Part shown: positions 60,874 through 64,000 of the stretch, piece after piece
Layout of the letters: the number at the start of each line of letters is the position of its first letter
Numbering within the stretch: the first letter of the stretch is position 1
DNA from: Egibacteraceae bacterium
Lineage (GTDB): Bacteria > Actinomycetota > Nitriliruptoria > Euzebyales > Egibacteraceae
Direction: 5' to 3'
Length of the DNA stretch: 64,000 nucleotides
Assembly (NCBI GenBank): GCA_030446745.1
Contig: JAUJMS010000009.1
Span: 38,429 to 102,428 of the forward strand
Position numbers and translations under genes: made by a program
Notes under the pieces: model-generated
What the model was told of the DNA's origin: nothing
Database searches by the model: none
Seen by the model: only the letters and a program-made list of their open reading frames with translations

Positions 60874-61736
60874 TACGACGCCTTGCTGCGCGGCGACTTG
60901 CGCTTCGGCTTGTCCTGCGCCGCATCGTCCTCGACGTCGGCGGCGCCGTCGGACGCCTCACGCTTGCGGGACGACTCGACGGACTGGCGCAGCGCCTCCA
61001 TGAGGTCGACGACGGCCGCCGGCTCGCCGGTCTGGTCGACGACGGTGATCTCCTGGCCCTCGACCTTGGCCTGCACCGCCGCCATGACCTTCTGGCGGTA
61101 CTCGTCGGTGTAGGCGGTCGGGTCGAAGTCCTCGGTGAGGTTCTCGATGAGCGTCTCCGCCATCTGCACCTCTTGCTTGCGCGGCTCGGGCAGCTCGCCG
61201 ATGTCGAGGTCTTCCAGCGACAGCGCGCGGATCTCGTCGGGCCAGAACATCGTCTCGAGCACGAAGATCTCGTCGCGCAGCCGCAGCGTCGCGAGGTGTT
61301 CCTTGTCGCGCAGGGTGATCTTGCACACCGCGACGGTGGACCGGTCGCGCATCGCGCGCGACAGCAGGCCGTAGGCCTTGGCGCCGGCGGGGTCGGGGGC
61401 GAGGTAGTACGAGCGCTGGAAGTAGATCGGGTCGATCTGCTCCAGCGGCACGAACTGCAGGATGTCGACGGTGCGGCTCGACGGGGGACGCAGCGCCTCG
61501 AGCTCGTCGGGCTCGAACACGACGTAGCGGTCAGGCTCGTACTCGTAGCCCTTGACGATGTCGTCGTAGGCGACCTCCGCGCCGTCGGCCTTGGCGACGC
61601 GCTGGTAGCCGATGCGGCTGTGGTCCGACGCGCGCAGCTGGTTGAACGACACCGACTTGTCGTCGGTGGCCGGGTACAGGCGCACCGGAATCGTGACCAG
61701 GCCGAACGACAGCGAGCCCTTCCACAGCGTGCGCAT
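60873..61736 (-). CDS. ku: Non-homologous end-joining protein Ku
   Basis: MRTLWKGSLSFGLVTIPVRLYPATDDKSVSFNQLRASDHSRIGYQRVAKADGAEV; KGYEYEPDRYVVFEPDEL. Confidence 0.96.
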   Translation of the reverse strand: MRTLWKGSLSFGLVTIPVRLYPATDDKSVSFNQLRASDHSRIGYQRVAKADGAEVAYDDIVKGYEYEPDRYVVFEPDELEALRPPSSRTVDILQFVPLEQIDPIYFQRSYYLAPDPAGAKAYGLLSRAMRDRSTVAVCKITLRDKEHLATLRLRDEIFVLETMFWPDEIRALSLEDLDIGELPEPRKQEVQMAETLIENLTEDFDPTAYTDEYRQKVMAAVQAKVEGQEITVVDQTGEPAAVVDLMEALRQSVESSRKREASDGAADVEDDAAQDKPKRKSPRSKAS

Positions 61737-61797
61737 CGGGAATCGGCCTCCTCATGGCGCCCGGGGGAAGCGGCCTGTGGCCGTCGGCGCTGTCTGC

Positions 61798-61826
61798 GGT
61801 GTACCCCCGCGCCGCCCCTTGGTCAA
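61798..61826 (-). promoter_or_regulatory. Candidate ku promoter
   Basis: On minus strand TTGACC-17-TACACC. Confidence 0.5.
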
Positions 61827-61849
61827 CCAGCATGGCTTAGGGTCTCGCC

Positions 61850-64000
61850 GTGCGCGACGACGTGCCGGTGACCGTCGAGTTCCCCCAGCCGCTGCCGGCG
61901 CGTCGGGAAGGCAAGGCGTGGGTCGTCGACGTCGACGGCGTGACCGTGAAGGTCTCCAACCTCGACAAGCTCTACTGGGCGCCCGAGGGCTACACCAAGG
62001 CTGACCTGCTCGCCTACTGGTACAACGCCGCGCCGTGGGCGCTGCCGTACCTGGCGGGGCGGGCGCTGACGCTCAAGCGCATGCCCGACGGGGCGGACGG
62101 GGCGCACTTCTACGCCAAGCAGGCGCCGGCGTACACGCCCCCGTGGATCGCGACGGCACCGGTGACCTCGCGCGACACCGGCAAGACCGTGGACTACCTA
62201 CTGGCACGCGACCGCGCGAGCCTGGTGTGGCTGGCCAACCTCGGCTGCATCGAGCTGCACCCATGGCACAGCCGCGTCGACCTGATCGCCCGGCCGGATT
62301 ACGCGTTCTTCGACCTCGACCCGATGGGCGACGCCACCTTCGCGATGGTCCGCGAGACGGCGCTGCTCGTGCGCACGGTGCTGGACCGGCTCGACCTGCG
62401 CGGCTACCCGCGGACGTCGGGCGCGACGGGGATGCAGGTCTTCGTGCCGATCGACCGGGTGCACTCCGCGGCGCAGGTGCGCGAGTGGGTCGGGCGGGTG
62501 TGCCGCCTGATCAACCGTGCCGACCCCGAGCGCACGACGATGGAGTGGGCGGTCGAACGCCGGGGCGGCCAGGTGTTCCTCGACCACAACATGAACACCG
62601 AGGGCAAGAACATCGCGGCGACGTACTCGCCGCGCCCCGAGCGCGGCGCGCCGGTCGCCACGCCGCTGCGCTGGGAGGAGGTCGGCAGCGACGTTGAGCC
62701 GCGCGACTTCTCCATCGCGTCGGTGTGGGACCGCCTCGACGCGGTCGGCGACCTGTTCGCCCCGGTGCTCGCCGGCGGACAGGACCTGCGGGCTGCGATG
62801 GCGACGCTCGGCATGGATCCCGACGCGGAACCCGGTCCGGGCAGCCACACCGCCGTCGCGCCACCACCGGCCGACGCCCCGCCGGCACAGCGGCTGTCGA
62901 CCTACCAGCGCAAGCGCGACTTCTCCAAGACGCCGGAGCCCGGAACCGACGGGGGCGGCGATGCGGCGGCGGGCGACGCGCCGCGGTTCGTGCTCCAGCA
63001 CCACCTCGCGCGCCGCCTGCACCACGACCTGCGCCTGGAGCGCGACGGCACCGCTCCGTCGTGGGCGCTGCCCAAGGGGCTGCCCGACGTCCCTGGCGTG
63101 CGCCACCTGGCGGTGCAGACCGAGGACCACCCGCTGGAGTACATGACGTTCTCCGGCGAGATCCCGGCCGGCGAGTACGGCGCCGGCCCGGTCCGCATCT
63201 GGGACAGCGGCAGCTACGACGCCCTGGAGTGGACCGCCGACAAGGTGACGTTCCGCCTGCACGGTCGCCGTCACTCCGGCGAGTACCACCTGTTCCGCAC
63301 CGACCGTGACGACGCGTCGCAGTGGCTGGTCGTGCGCCGCGACGACGACCCGGGCGACCTCGTCGACGAGCCGCCGGCGTTCACTCCGATGCTCGCCGTC
63401 GACGGCGGCGAGGCCTTCGACGACCCGGCGTGGCTGTTCGAGGTCAAGTGGGACGGCGTCCGTGCGGTCGCCACGGCGCGCCGGCCGGGCACGGGGGGCG
63501 ACGGGAGCACCGTGCTCGCCAGCCGCCACGGCAACGACGTCACCGCCGCCTACCCGGAGCTCGCGGCCCTGTGGGAGCGGGTGCTCGCGCGCAACGCGGT
63601 GCTCGACGGTGAGGTCGTCGCCTTCGACCGCGACGGTCGCCCGTCGTTCCAACGCCTGCAACAGCGGATGCACGCGCGTGACGCCGCGGCCGTCGCCCGC
63701 GGGCGCGAGCGCATTCCCGTCGTCTACGTCGTGTTCGACCTGCTCGCCGTCGACGGCGAGGCCCTGGTCGACCTGCCGCTGACCGAGCGGCTGCGGCGCC
63801 TGGACGACGTGCTCGTGCCGGGCGGGCCGTTCCTGCGCAGCGAGGCGATCCCCCGCGACGGCGTTGCGCTGTTCGCGGCGGCCGAGCAACGCGGCCTGGA
63901 GGGGCTGATCGCCAAACGCGCCGCGTCGCTGTACCGCCCGGGGCGGCGCAGCCCGGACTGGCGCAAGCTGAAGGTGCGCCGGCGCATCGACGCGGTCATC
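61850..64000 (+). CDS. ligD: DNA ligase D (Pol-PE-Lig order), truncated by window end
   Basis: VRDDVPVTVEFPQPLP...VKVSNLDKLYWAPEGYTKADLLAYWY (Pol); FVLQHHLARRLHHDLRLERDG (PE); FEVKWDGVRAVA (ligase KxDG). No stop before 64000, hence absent from ORF track. Confidence 0.95.
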   Translation, partial: MRDDVPVTVEFPQPLPARREGKAWVVDVDGVTVKVSNLDKLYWAPEGYTKADLLAYWYNAAPWALPYLAGRALTLKRMPDGADGAHFYAKQAPAYTPPWIATAPVTSRDTGKTVDYLLARDRASLVWLANLGCIELHPWHSRVDLIARPDYAFFDLDPMGDATFAMVRETALLVRTVLDRLDLRGYPRTSGATGMQVFVPIDRVHSAAQVREWVGRVCRLINRADPERTTMEWAVERRGGQVFLDHNMNTEGKNIAATYSPRPERGAPVATPLRWEEVGSDVEPRDFSIASVWDRLDAVGDLFAPVLAGGQDLRAAMATLGMDPDAEPGPGSHTAVAPPPADAPPAQRLSTYQRKRDFSKTPEPGTDGGGDAAAGDAPRFVLQHHLARRLHHDLRLERDGTAPSWALPKGLPDVPGVRHLAVQTEDHPLEYMTFSGEIPAGEYGAGPVRIWDSGSYDALEWTADKVTFRLHGRRHSGEYHLFRTDRDDASQWLVVRRDDDPGDLVDEPPAFTPMLAVDGGEAFDDPAWLFEVKWDGVRAVATARRPGTGGDGSTVLASRHGNDVTAAYPELAALWERVLARNAVLDGEVVAFDRDGRPSFQRLQQRMHARDAAAVARGRERIPVVYVVFDLLAVDGEALVDLPLTERLRRLDDVLVPGGPFLRSEAIPRDGVALFAAAEQRGLEGLIAKRAASLYRPGRRSPDWRKLKVRRRIDAVI

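Overview
High-GC actinobacterial-type chromosomal window (64 kb), mostly intact housekeeping and accessory genes. Main blocks: an arabinofuranosyltransferase-like membrane protein, dTDP-rhamnose biosynthesis, a glycosyltransferase, a sulfotransferase and an ABC-2 polysaccharide exporter (1.3-10.9 kb); an initiator tRNA-fMet; a UPF0182 protein; a DivIVA-domain protein with a phage-head-morphogenesis-like C-terminus; a FecR-like lipoprotein; histidine kinases; MreB; MoaE; a fused AhbA/AhbB-like siroheme decarboxylase; a DUF2342 protein; crotonyl-CoA carboxylase/reductase; a two-component system beside an HtrA protease; RNase HII; an MshC-like ligase; EttA; a CinA-like protein; Mca; a glutamate-cysteine ligase; an intein-containing Rv2578c-family radical SAM protein; a YyaL-like protein; a frameshifted UvrD2-like helicase; NrtR-PncB; a Fic protein; and Ku plus LigD (running off the right end). 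The most striking item, missed by the ORF track, is a candidate selenoprotein at 34124-34360 (SelW/Rdx family, CxxU motif). It has an in-frame TGA followed by a perfect 7-bp hairpin with a GGUCU apical loop, the loop sequence of the E. coli fdhF SECIS. Other leads: a ~61-bp direct repeat flanking a 2.1-kb one-gene segment upstream of ettA, a dispersed palindromic intergenic repeat (2 copies), a mini-intein interrupting a radical-SAM cysteine motif, a Fic motif with His replaced by Gln, several decayed loci, and a structured intergenic region at 26.6-26.9 kb. All calls come from reading the sequence and supplied translations; no database search was run.
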